A stretch of 34,624 nucleotides of DNA from Candidatus Kapaibacterium sp. (GTDB lineage Bacteria; Bacteroidota; Ignavibacteria; Kapaibacteriales; UBA4661). Below, in pieces: positions 25,471 to 33,582 of this stretch (positions are counted from its first letter, which is position 1; the number at the start of each line of letters is the position of its first letter). Position numbers and translations under genes: made by a program. A model generated the notes under the pieces. That model worked only from the letters and a program-made list of their open reading frames with translations. It had not been told where the DNA came from and ran no database searches. The stretch is from positions 1 through 34,624 of the forward strand of contig JANYIG010000210.1 in NCBI GenBank assembly GCA_025358765.1, given 5' to 3'.

Positions 25471-27888
25471 TTAGAACGTATAGCGAAACGTAGGCACAGG
25501 GAAAAAGGCTTGCTGATATTGTGTCCCGATGCTGTTTGTACGGCGATTGTATGATTGCAAAAAGACATTTTTATTATTGGTCACGTTTTGCAAATCTACA
25601 GAGAATTCCATGGTGCTTGAGCCAAATTCTATGCGATAGGCAATTTTTGCATCCATACGGAAGTATGGTGTTTGACGCTCGGAAAAGGCACGGGATTCAT
25701 CATAAACCGCATTCTGTATTTGTGAGGATGCCGCAAAGTCAAGCGGCGTAAGATAGCGCCCGCCAGTGGTGGAGACTTTTAGGCTCAGTGCCAGCACGTT
25801 ATTGCCGAGCTTAAATTCTTTGCCCGCCAGCGCATTCACCACGTATTGCGAGTTGAATGCGGTGTTGCGCTCTACGCCGTCCGAACCTTTATATTTCGAG
25901 TCAAAGAGTGAACCGGTAAAGAGCAGATAGAATCCATCGTTGAAAAACCGCTCCAACGTGAGTTCCAAACCTATGTTGCGGGCAGTGCCTTCATTCACAA
26001 GATTTGGCTCTGATGTCGGGTCAAAAGAATTACCCGAGTTAATGAGAGAAAAGGTTGGTTTGGCAAGGCTGATAGGAATACCAAACAGCGATTGATAATA
26101 CGCCTCAGCTTTGATGCGCCAATTTTCGGCAAATGTCCAATCATAACCCAGAACAAGGTGGTGGCTGCGCGTAAAACCCATATTCTTGTTTGTTGTGAGA
26201 ATGCTGCCATCCGACATTTTTGACTCAATAAAGTAATTATAAATATTCTGTGCTTGGCTGTGCAAGCCATATCCAAGCGATACCGTTTGATTATCACTTA
26301 TCATGTACTGCACACTGGTACGTGGCTCCACAACAAAAGAGCTTCCAAGCGAATACTGTTGGGCATGAGCGCCAAGAACAACCGAAAGTTGGTCGCTAAA
26401 GCGGTGTTTCCACTGCGCGTAGCCTTGCGTCAGCGTCGCACCGTCTTCAATGTTCACGTGAACACGGTCAATTTTGCCAGCATTTACGATGCTTTTGTCG
26501 AACAAATGAAACTGCTGACGGTCAACTGTAAAACCAGCTGCAAGCGAGTTTTGTGAATCAAATTTATGGCGAATCTGCCCTACGGCAGAGTACTTCTGTG
26601 TGGTGAAGAGTACATCGCGGCTCGGATAAGCAATGCGCGTCCGCACGTCAATTGAGTCGCCATGAAAAAACTGTTCCGTTGCACTTGCTCCCAAGGTGAA
26701 TTTGACAAATGTTTGCTGCGAAAGGTTCGTTTCGTAGCTTGCACCGGCAATACCTGTTTTGAATTTGGATAACCCATTTTGGTTTTCATCTCCATAAAAA
26801 TTTGCCTTTGTCGTGTCAGCATCGTTGCCCAAGAACTGAATATCGCTCATACCGCCCACGCCAAAGACCGTAAAACGGGCGTTTTCGCCGATGGGAAGAT
26901 TTAGTTTGAACGTAGCGTCTTGATAATTCGGTACTGCCGAACCCGTGCCGAAATTGACACCAAGCGCTTTGAACAACCCCAGCGTAGAGTAGCGATAATT
27001 GACAATATAGGATGCGCCGGACTCTTTGGAAAGCGGACCTTCAGCGCCAAGTTCAAAACCGTTGAAGCCTATCTGCCCCAAAAATTCAGTTTTTTCATTG
27101 TTGCCATTCCGCAACCGCAGGTCGAATGCGCCCGCAAAAGCATTGCCGTATTGCGCGGGAAATGCGCCGGAGAAAAAATCGGATTTGTCAAGGATGTTAT
27201 TATTCAACATGCTCACTGGTCCGCCTGTTGTACCGATGGCGGCGTAGTGATTGGGGTTGGGGATGTTCAAACCTTCTAATTGCCAGAGCATTCCTGCCGG
27301 CGAGTTGCCGCGCACAACGATATCGTTCCGCGAGTCGTTTGCGCCGACCACGCCCGCAAAATTTTGCGCCATCCGCGAAGGATCGCCGAGCGAGCCGGCG
27401 TATTTTTTGGTGTCTTCGATGTTGAACGCCCGCGAACTGACGGAAGCATATTCGTTCACCGTATTAATTTTTTCAGCGGAGCGATCGTAATTCACGCTCA
27501 CGTCCGCCATTTTTACGACTTTTTCCGTCATGGTCACGTCTAATACCGTTTCTTTGCCAGCGCTGACTTGTACTTCGGGAATTGTTTGCTCTTGATAGCC
27601 AAGTCCGGAAATTTTGACCGTCTGGCGACCAAGCGGAACGCCGCTGACTTTGAATGCGCCGGAACGGTCGGAAACCGCACCACGCCGTGCGCTGTTTTCT
27701 AAAAGAACAGTCACAGTGATGCCTGGAATCGGAGCGTTCGATTCAGCATCGGTGATACGACCACGAATTACCTGTGTTTGCTGGGCGTTTGTTTGTTGTC
27801 CAGTTGGAGTTTGTGCCATTACTGGAAGTTGCGTTGCAAGTGAACCCACGAATATCCACAACAAAAATGGAAAAATTAAAGTACGCAT
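25471..27888 (-). CDS. TonB-dependent receptor with carboxypeptidase-regulatory-like domain
   Basis: 805 residues. A signal peptide (MRTLIFPFLLWIFVGSLATQLPVMAQ) is followed by a Gln/Thr-rich linker, a carboxypeptidase-regulatory-like domain (~40-120: VIRGRITDAESNAPIPGITV, SDRSGAFKVSGVPLG), a plug (~150-260: RNDIVVRGNSPAGMLWQLEG, FPAQYGNAFAGAFDLRLRNG) and a beta-barrel ending in the aromatic FRYTF. Cargo is unknown; iron chelates or peptides are common for this type. There is no Shine-Dalgarno sequence before the ATG at 27888. It is unlike the 1140-residue receptor at the other end of the window. The LytS/LytTR genes follow on the same strand and probably share its transcript or are regulated with it. 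Confidence 0.93.
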   Translation of the reverse strand: MRTLIFPFLLWIFVGSLATQLPVMAQTPTGQQTNAQQTQVIRGRITDAESNAPIPGITVTVLLENSARRGAVSDRSGAFKVSGVPLGRQTVKISGLGYQEQTIPEVQVSAGKETVLDVTMTEKVVKMADVSVNYDRSAEKINTVNEYASVSSRAFNIEDTKKYAGSLGDPSRMAQNFAGVVGANDSRNDIVVRGNSPAGMLWQLEGLNIPNPNHYAAIGTTGGPVSMLNNNILDKSDFFSGAFPAQYGNAFAGAFDLRLRNGNNEKTEFLGQIGFNGFELGAEGPLSKESGASYIVNYRYSTLGLFKALGVNFGTGSAVPNYQDATFKLNLPIGENARFTVFGVGGMSDIQFLGNDADTTKANFYGDENQNGLSKFKTGIAGASYETNLSQQTFVKFTLGASATEQFFHGDSIDVRTRIAYPSRDVLFTTQKYSAVGQIRHKFDSQNSLAAGFTVDRQQFHLFDKSIVNAGKIDRVHVNIEDGATLTQGYAQWKHRFSDQLSVVLGAHAQQYSLGSSFVVEPRTSVQYMISDNQTVSLGYGLHSQAQNIYNYFIESKMSDGSILTTNKNMGFTRSHHLVLGYDWTFAENWRIKAEAYYQSLFGIPISLAKPTFSLINSGNSFDPTSEPNLVNEGTARNIGLELTLERFFNDGFYLLFTGSLFDSKYKGSDGVERNTAFNSQYVVNALAGKEFKLGNNVLALSLKVSTTGGRYLTPLDFAASSQIQNAVYDESRAFSERQTPYFRMDAKIAYRIEFGSSTMEFSVDLQNVTNNKNVFLQSYNRRTNSIGTQYQQAFFPVPTFRYTF

Positions 27889-28101
27889 AGAATTAGGAGG
27901 AGGGTGAATAAAAAATAAAACCTTTTTCGTATCAAATTATTGCATTATTTCTGATGCAAATTTCGGAAAAAAGTGAGAGGAAATGCTCCCATTCGGCGTG
28001 AATGGCTGTAATTACGGACGAGCGGTCGTTTTTTGAGGATGAGCGGTGGGAAGATGGTGTAGTATTTTCGTCTATGGTGCAAGGAAGCTTTGCAAAACAG
28101 C

Positions 28102-28144
28102 AAACGGAGCCATCAATAGCTGGTAAAAGCTCATAGCTCCGTTT
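28102..28144 (-). terminator. Hairpin after the rhodanese gene, probable terminator
   Basis: AAACGGAGC pairs with GCTCCGTTT (9 bp), with an inner AGCT/AGCT pairing that lengthens the stem. It lies 32 bases beyond the rhodanese stop codon on the minus strand. The T tract is short. Confidence 0.55.
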
Positions 28145-28175
28145 CTTATAGCATCAATATTCCATTAGAACGCTG

Positions 28176-28493
28176 TTAGTATTTCGTGAGCGACGGGTCT
28201 ATTTCATCCGCGTACGCAAGGATACCGCCAACGAGATTGTACAAATTCGTAAAGCCGTGTTCTTGTTCAAGCTCTTCAATCGCTGTTCCACTTCGTTTAC
28301 CGCTGCGGCAATAGACAATCACTTTTTTGTCGCGCGAGAATTTATCAGCATTGGCAGGCACAACTCCAAGCGGAATGCTTTCGCCGCCAATTGTGGCAAT
28401 ATCACGTTCGTAGGGTTCGCGCACATCAATCAGTTGAAAATCCTCATTTGCGTCAATCATCGCTTTGAGGTCTCGGACGGTTATTTCTTGCAT
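28176..28493 (-). CDS. Single-domain rhodanese-like protein
   Basis: 105 residues from the ATG at 28493; the frame reaches a TTG at 28508, which is less likely. The fold is a single rhodanese domain: FQLIDVREPYERDIATI, then the active-site loop YCRSGKRSG with C62, and NLVGGILAY near the end. Such proteins move sulfane sulfur to thiol acceptors. The loop CRSGKRS is typical of GlpE/PspE-like small sulfurtransferases. It stands alone, downstream of a repeat-rich gap shared with metZ. Confidence 0.92.
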   Translation of the reverse strand: MQEITVRDLKAMIDANEDFQLIDVREPYERDIATIGGESIPLGVVPANADKFSRDKKVIVYCRSGKRSGTAIEELEQEHGFTNLYNLVGGILAYADEIDPSLTKY

Positions 28494-28518
28494 TATGATT
28501 TGATACAAAGTAGAGTTT

Positions 28519-28654
28519 ATTCCGAATACTTTTTATGTCATTCCCGCGAAGGCGGGAATCCATATCGCAAGCGACCTCTGGACACCCACCAGAGTTTACT
28601 CCATCGAAGGCTGGGTCGGGTGTGACAGACCTGTAGATAATTCGGAATACATTC
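28519..28654. repeat. Dispersed extragenic repeat with GCGGGAAT hairpin
   Basis: ATTCCCGC and GCGGGAAT form a perfect 8-bp hairpin with GAAG loop (28540-28559). It sits inside a larger inverted layout: TGTCA (28536-28540) with TGACA near 28622-28626, and ATTCCGAAT (about 28520-28528) with ATTCGGAAT near 28639-28647. The TGTCATTCC start resembles the inner part of the MITE-like copies at 3760 and 5018. No protein is encoded. Confidence 0.5.
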
Positions 28655-28733
28655 TAGTGAACAAAAACCAGTATTTTATGATTCCGAAAAATACCATTTA
28701 ATCCTTTTTATAGCAATCGGTATTTTTGAATTG

Positions 28734-28877
28734 AAGTTTAGATAAATTCCTGAAAATCGCATCAAACCTTACGCGCAAGAACCCTACTCAATCTCCCCTT
28801 ATAAGGGGAGAAGCGAGACGTGAAGCGGATTACAGAGGGGTGATGCGCTTGAGGGGTAGTCAAGATTATCTAAACTT
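28734..28877. mobile_element. Putative 144-bp miniature element with 12-bp terminal inverted repeats
   Basis: AAGTTTAGATAA (28734-28745) and TTATCTAAACTT (28866-28877) are perfect inverted repeats. Between them lies the 18-bp palindrome CTCCCCTTATAAGGGGAG (28793-28810). No reading frame is present. It lies 56 bases before metZ, so it would be in the metZ leader or promoter. It could be a MITE or simply two nested extragenic repeats. Confidence 0.45.
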
Positions 28878-28933
28878 AAACTTGAAATCATGTAGTAATT
28901 AACATTCTTCTATCCAGATTTTACGCCATCTCT

Positions 28934-30118
28934 ATGGAACCATTGCATCAATTCGATAATTTTGAAACGAATGCTATTCGCATCCAAAACGAACGCGGCG
29001 AACGCGAACATTCCACACCGATTTATTTCACGTCGAGCTTTGTGTTCGAGGACGCAGAGCAAGCACGGGCAATGTTCGCAGACGAGATTCCGGGCAATAT
29101 TTATACGCGATTCTCGAACCCGAACAACAACGAGTTAGTGGAAAAGCTCTGCGCTTTAGAAGGCACGGAGGACGGTATTGCAACGGCTTCGGGCATGGCG
29201 GCGATGTTCGTGAGTATGGCTTCATTGCTTCGTTCTGGCGATCACGTTCTGGCATCACGCTCGCTATTTGGCTCTACGCACCAGATTCTGACGGTGCTGT
29301 TGCCACGATGGGGAATTACCCACACATATGTGGACATCACGAATCCTGACGAGTGGGAATCGAACATTCAGCCGAATACGAAGATGATTTTCGTGGAAAC
29401 GCCGTCCAATCCTGCGTTGGATGTGATTGACCTCGAATGGCTTGGCAAACTCGCCCGCAAACACAACGTGATTCTAAACGTGGATAATTGTTTTGCAACG
29501 CCGTATCTACAAAACCCCGCAAAGTACGGCGCACACTTGGTCACACACTCGGCAACAAAATTTATTGATGGGCAGGGACGGACGATTGGTGGTGCGATTT
29601 TAGGAACAAAGGAACTCATCAAAGAAGTACGTTTTTTTGCGCGGCACACCGGACCGTCGCTCAGTCCTTTTAATGCTTGGATTCTCTCGAAAAGCCTCGA
29701 AACGCTTGCCGTCCGCATGGAACGCCACTGTCAGAGTGCTCTTGCGATTGCTACGCGATTGCAAGGCAATCCCAGCATTACTACGGTGAAATATCCGTTT
29801 CTCGCTTCGCATCCGCAGCACGACTTGGCACGGCGGCAAATGCGCTTAGGCGGCGGTGTGGTGACATTTGAACTTAAAGGCGGTATTGAACAAGGGCGGA
29901 AATTCTTGAATGCACTGCAAATGCTCTCGCACACGGCAAATTTGGGCGACACGCGCACTATTGCCACGCACCCAGCATCCACAACACACTCAAAACTGAA
30001 AGAAGAAGAACGGATGGCGGTCGGCATCACGCCCGGCTTGATTCGTGTATCGGTAGGATTGGAACATGTGGATGATATTTTTCGCGATATTGAGCAAGCG
30101 ATTGAAGCCTCGAGATGA
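28934..30118 (+). CDS. metZ: O-succinylhomoserine sulfhydrylase
   Basis: 394 residues, the normal size for the Cys/Met-metabolism PLP enzymes. It makes homocysteine from O-succinylhomoserine and sulfide, in the direct-sulfuration route to methionine. PLP-binding Lys is K209 in SATKFIDGQG. Other marks are YTRFSNPNNNELVEKLCALEG, ETPSNPALDVIDL, NVDNCFATPYLQNP and the C-terminal SVGLEHVDDI. MetZ is favoured over cystathionine gamma-synthase or O-acetylhomoserine sulfhydrylase from its overall sequence (TETNAIRIQ-like N-terminus, GQGRTIGGAILG). There is no ribosome binding site. I found no SAM riboswitch upstream, only the miniature element. Confidence 0.9.
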   Translation: MEPLHQFDNFETNAIRIQNERGEREHSTPIYFTSSFVFEDAEQARAMFADEIPGNIYTRFSNPNNNELVEKLCALEGTEDGIATASGMAAMFVSMASLLRSGDHVLASRSLFGSTHQILTVLLPRWGITHTYVDITNPDEWESNIQPNTKMIFVETPSNPALDVIDLEWLGKLARKHNVILNVDNCFATPYLQNPAKYGAHLVTHSATKFIDGQGRTIGGAILGTKELIKEVRFFARHTGPSLSPFNAWILSKSLETLAVRMERHCQSALAIATRLQGNPSITTVKYPFLASHPQHDLARRQMRLGGGVVTFELKGGIEQGRKFLNALQMLSHTANLGDTRTIATHPASTTHSKLKEEERMAVGITPGLIRVSVGLEHVDDIFRDIEQAIEASR

Positions 30119-30202
30119 GTTCAGAATGTTTATTCGCCGAATACTGCTTGTTTTTAACCCCGATTTCTTGTAGCCGTTTGCAATTCATTGTACGCGGCTT
30201 TG

Positions 30203-31252
30203 TCATTTTTCGGCTGTTTGAACTCTGATGGGTACTGCCTCGCAGATGAGGTTTTTCATCCGTTTATAGGTAGGAAGAATGGTTTTTAACGGTGTTCGCG
30301 TGGAAAGAATACCTATCATGCCGCGTTTTACATCAATCCAAGGGCTAAAACCGTAGCGCCCTTGCGAATTCAACTCAATCAGTTCGCCTGTCAGAGCATT
30401 GCTGATGCGCCAAACACCGAAGCCATAATTCGCTTTCTCTGGCGGCACGTGCGGCACAAGTTTATTCTCTTCCACCAGCATCACAGGAATGCCGTTTGTT
30501 TGGTCTTTGTGCATTTCGGCAATGGCAGTTTCCGAGAGAATACGTTTGCCATTCCAGACACCTTTATTCATAAGCATTTGCAAGAAACGCGAAAATTCCC
30601 GCGCTGAAGATTGTGCTCCACCACCAAGTAAAGGATTATCGGTCTTTCCAAGCGCATAAAAATTGGTATTCACCATCCCAAGTGGTTTGGCAATTCGTTC
30701 GTCAAAAAGTGTTTGCCACGCTTTTTGTCCTGATGCAATTTCCATCACACGCCCCGCAATCTGCATTCCACCACCGCCATAAAGAAACGCTGATCCAGGC
30801 TTGTACAGTAATTTTTCGGAACCGATTTTTTGCGCGGCAAGTTTCATGGTAAGCGTCAAATTACGCATGGCAGACACTTCGCCCGGCAATCCCGACGTAT
30901 GCGAAAATACGTGACGAAGCGTGATGCAGGCTTTGTCGTCGGTGAAATATGGCAGGAATTTCCGAACAGAATCCTTTGGTGAAAGCCTTCCTTCGTCGCA
31001 AAGCGTCATAAATACTGCTCCAGCAAGCCACTTTGAAGCAGAGGCAATAGGAATAACGGTATCTGCTGTGTAATGTCCGAAATTCTTCTCGTACATTATT
31101 TTGCCATCTTGCATTAATAATAGCGAACAACCGCCGTCAAACTTGCTCAACGAATCACGAAGGAGCTTTTCGACAGAGGAAAAGTCGTACTGTGCCTGAA
31201 GCCGAACGCTCCATGCTATCATTCCAAACACTATGACGAACACACGTATCAT
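30203..31252 (-). CDS. Secreted serine hydrolase, beta-lactamase/esterase fold
   Basis: 349 residues with a signal peptide (MIRVFVIVFGMIAWSVRLQAQ). Member of the class C beta-lactamase-like family, which includes esterases, DD-peptidases and transpeptidase relatives. The catalytic SxxK is S71-A-S-K74 in IASASKWLAG. Where most members have YxN, this protein has FLYGGGGMQIAGR (Y158), a change shared by one esterase-like subgroup. The third motif is degenerate (QGRYGFSPW). True beta-lactamase activity is therefore unlikely, and the substrate is unknown. It stands alone, convergent with metZ. Confidence 0.87.
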   Translation of the reverse strand: MIRVFVIVFGMIAWSVRLQAQYDFSSVEKLLRDSLSKFDGGCSLLLMQDGKIMYEKNFGHYTADTVIPIASASKWLAGAVFMTLCDEGRLSPKDSVRKFLPYFTDDKACITLRHVFSHTSGLPGEVSAMRNLTLTMKLAAQKIGSEKLLYKPGSAFLYGGGGMQIAGRVMEIASGQKAWQTLFDERIAKPLGMVNTNFYALGKTDNPLLGGGAQSSAREFSRFLQMLMNKGVWNGKRILSETAIAEMHKDQTNGIPVMLVEENKLVPHVPPEKANYGFGVWRISNALTGELIELNSQGRYGFSPWIDVKRGMIGILSTRTPLKTILPTYKRMKNLICEAVPIRVQTAEK

Positions 31253-31399
31253 GGTTTCACTGTCATGTTTTTGTCATGAGTCATTATTCTACCACTAACA
31301 TTGATTGTTCTAAAAGAATCATAAACCGAACCCTAATCACAGCCAACAACATATCATTCTCATATGTGGAATCAGGCGTAATATACAAAACAAAATAAT

Positions 31400-31434
31400 T
31401 TCGCCGTTACGTGACTTGAGTACGCAACGGCGAA
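31400..31434 (-). terminator. Terminator of the leucine-rich-repeat gene
   Basis: TTCGCCGTT pairs with AACGGCGAA (9 bp), and CGT/ACG continues the stem inside after a single mismatch. On the minus strand it is followed by ATTATTTTGTTTTG. It lies 48 bases after the stop codon. Confidence 0.85.
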
Positions 31435-31482
31435 TATAGGTTTTTCAAAAGGCTTTTCAATTCGGCTGAACTTCGGTGATGA

Positions 31483-32610
31483 TTATTTGTTCTTCACATC
31501 CCGCTCAATAATCGTCCGCTTTTTAACTAATGGATAGACACGGCGCGAAAGCTCGCTGTCGTCTTGAACCCTGTTATCTGTCATTTTCAGGCGTTTCAGA
31601 TTTTCTAACTTGCCGATGTCTGCCGGAATCATCACGATTTGATTGTTGCTGATGTTCAACTGCCGCAATGTTGTCAAGTTACAAACTTCATCGGGCAACG
31701 CTTTGAGCCTATTAAAACTTACATCCAAATCAGTCAGACCTTTTAAACGACCGATTTCAGGGGGTAATTCTTTAAGTTGGTTCAGTCGCATATCTAGCGT
31801 TTCCAACTTGTCTAACCACGCAATATTGGACGGCAAGGCTTTCAAGTGATTATTACTTACATCTAATTGTCGCAAGTTTGTCAACTTATTGATGCCCGAT
31901 TGCAATTCAATCAGGCGATTCCCATTCATATACAGCGCTTGTAGGCTCGGCACACTCAAGATAGCCTTCGGGATTCGTATGAATGTGTTGCCCGAAAGAT
32001 TAATCGTTGTTAAGTTTGTCAGTTTGCCAATTTCTGTCCATAGTACTCTGAGTTCTTCGCCCGCGTCTTCCTCATCATCTTGGGGAATAGGCATATCTTC
32101 CTCACGTGGACGATAAGTGATCAGAGACAGTACTTGCAGGTTTTGCAGCAAACCCATTTCGCGGGGGAACCGAATAAATTTATTACGATCCAGGATAAGC
32201 ACTTGCAAGTTCGTCAACTTACCAATTTCCGGTGGAAGCGTTGTAAGTTCATTGCTCGCTAAGGATAATTCTTGTAAATTAACAAGTTTACCGATTTCCG
32301 GCTTCAGAGATTTTAATCCAGCTTCATCCAAGCGTAGTTTATATACTTTATCAGGACGCTTTAAGGCTTCTTCTAATGAAGAAAACGTGATTTGAATAAG
32401 CAACTGAGCCGAATCCAGCAATGACGTTTGCACCACCGGGATTTCTATCGGTGGAGGAGGCTGTTTTTGCGCCGCTGATTTCTGGGTGGGCTGTTTTTTG
32501 GGCGGTGACGGTTGATTCGATGATGTCTTTTGGGCATAAAGATTCAATCCGACGATGTGGTGTATCATTACAATACCGAGCGTTGCGATAACGATTTTGA
32601 CGCATTGCAT
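31483..32610 (-). CDS. Secreted leucine-rich-repeat protein
   Basis: 375 residues from the ATG at 32610, chosen because AGGAG lies 10 bases upstream and the next residues form a signal peptide (MQCVKIVIATLGIVMIHHIVGLNLYAQ); the frame continues to 32652. A Pro/Lys/Gln-rich linker (~30-55) is followed by about ten leucine-rich repeats of 23 residues with the pattern LxxLxLxxNxLxxLPxEIGxL. One repeat is broken by an acidic insert (REEDMPIPQDDEEDAGEEL, ~170-190). The protein ends in a basic tail (VKKRTIIERDVKNK). It is likely a periplasmic or surface binding protein; its partner is unknown. It is divergent from scpA. Confidence 0.87.
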   Translation of the reverse strand: MQCVKIVIATLGIVMIHHIVGLNLYAQKTSSNQPSPPKKQPTQKSAAQKQPPPPIEIPVVQTSLLDSAQLLIQITFSSLEEALKRPDKVYKLRLDEAGLKSLKPEIGKLVNLQELSLASNELTTLPPEIGKLTNLQVLILDRNKFIRFPREMGLLQNLQVLSLITYRPREEDMPIPQDDEEDAGEELRVLWTEIGKLTNLTTINLSGNTFIRIPKAILSVPSLQALYMNGNRLIELQSGINKLTNLRQLDVSNNHLKALPSNIAWLDKLETLDMRLNQLKELPPEIGRLKGLTDLDVSFNRLKALPDEVCNLTTLRQLNISNNQIVMIPADIGKLENLKRLKMTDNRVQDDSELSRRVYPLVKKRTIIERDVKNK

Positions 32611-32652
32611 ACTGCCTGTACTCCTCATAGTTTTTACTGTAAGACACCGCAT

Positions 32653-32806
32653 ATCCGGTAAAATGTTTAACGGGAAGGGCTAAAGAGAACTGTTGTGGAA
32701 TGATTGAACCTAATCTAAATTTTTTTAGTAACAAAGCCAATGCAAAATTGCGTCGGGTGTACTTTTTCCTCTTTTCCATGCTTTTTCCATCTAATGAAAT
32801 CATACC
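32653..32806. other. Divergent region between the LRR gene and scpA
   Basis: 154 bases that must hold promoters for both genes. A short palindrome CTAAATTTTTTTAG lies near 32715-32728. No firm promoter was recognised. Confidence 0.35.
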
Positions 32807-33568
32807 ATGTATAATATCCAATTACCAAATTTTGAGGGTCCGCTTGACCTCCTTTTATTTTTTATCAAGCGCGACGAACTTGATATTCACGACATCCCCA
32901 TAGCCCGTATTACATCTGAATTTTTGGACTATACACGAATGATTGAACTGCTTGATTTGGAAGTTGCTGGTGAGTTTATCGTGATGGCATCCACACTTAT
33001 GCAAATCAAAGCAAAAATGTTGCTTCCAAAGGAAGAAAACCCAGCCGAAGAAGACCAAGAAGAAGACCCACGCGCAGAGCTTGTGCGCCGTTTGCTTGAA
33101 TACAAACGCTACAAAGAAGCCGCAGAGCAGCTTTCAGGCATGTCGGAATCGCAGTATTATCGGTACTATCGTCAATTTTTTGAGGCGGATGTAAAACAAT
33201 CATCTGAACCAGACGATGAATTCCGTAACGTGACACTGTTTGACCTTTTGGCAGCATTCTCGAAAGCGCTCAAAAAGGTTCCCAAAGCACCAACAATTCA
33301 CAATATTATTCGCGAAGCCGTTACGATTGAGCAGCAATCGCAATACATTCTTGCGCTTTTTCGGTATCGCACAGAGATTTGTTTTTCTGAACTCATTACC
33401 ACCGATGACCGAACAATTATTGTCACAACATTTTTGGCGCTGTTGGAACTCATCCGCAACCGTTCTATAGCCGTGCGCCAGAGTGAGCATTTTGGTGAAA
33501 TCGTGATTTGCCAGCATACAGAAGCCGATGAACCTATCGAGGGCGTTTTGTTGGAAGAACAATCGTAG
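32807..33568 (+). CDS. scpA: Segregation and condensation protein A
   Basis: 253 residues, typical for ScpA, the kleisin that joins SMC and ScpB in chromosome condensation and segregation. The N-terminal SMC-binding part is standard: LPNFEGPLDLLLFFIKRDELDIHDIPIA, then GEFIVMASTLMQIKAKMLLP. An acidic linker (NPAEEDQEEDP, ~80-90) follows, and the C-terminal winged-helix part includes FSELITTDDRTIIVTTFLALLELIRN. No scpB is adjacent in the window. No ribosome binding site is visible before ATG 32807. It is convergent with the PgpH-type gene, 14 bases apart. Confidence 0.93.
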   Translation: MYNIQLPNFEGPLDLLLFFIKRDELDIHDIPIARITSEFLDYTRMIELLDLEVAGEFIVMASTLMQIKAKMLLPKEENPAEEDQEEDPRAELVRRLLEYKRYKEAAEQLSGMSESQYYRYYRQFFEADVKQSSEPDDEFRNVTLFDLLAAFSKALKKVPKAPTIHNIIREAVTIEQQSQYILALFRYRTEICFSELITTDDRTIIVTTFLALLELIRNRSIAVRQSEHFGEIVICQHTEADEPIEGVLLEEQS

Positions 33569-33582
33569 CAGATGAAATAGAA

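Noticed and set aside
28494-28933. SAM riboswitch or methionine leader peptide before metZ
   Set aside because: No recognisable SAM aptamer core and no Met-rich short frame. The structure present is explained better by dispersed repeats.
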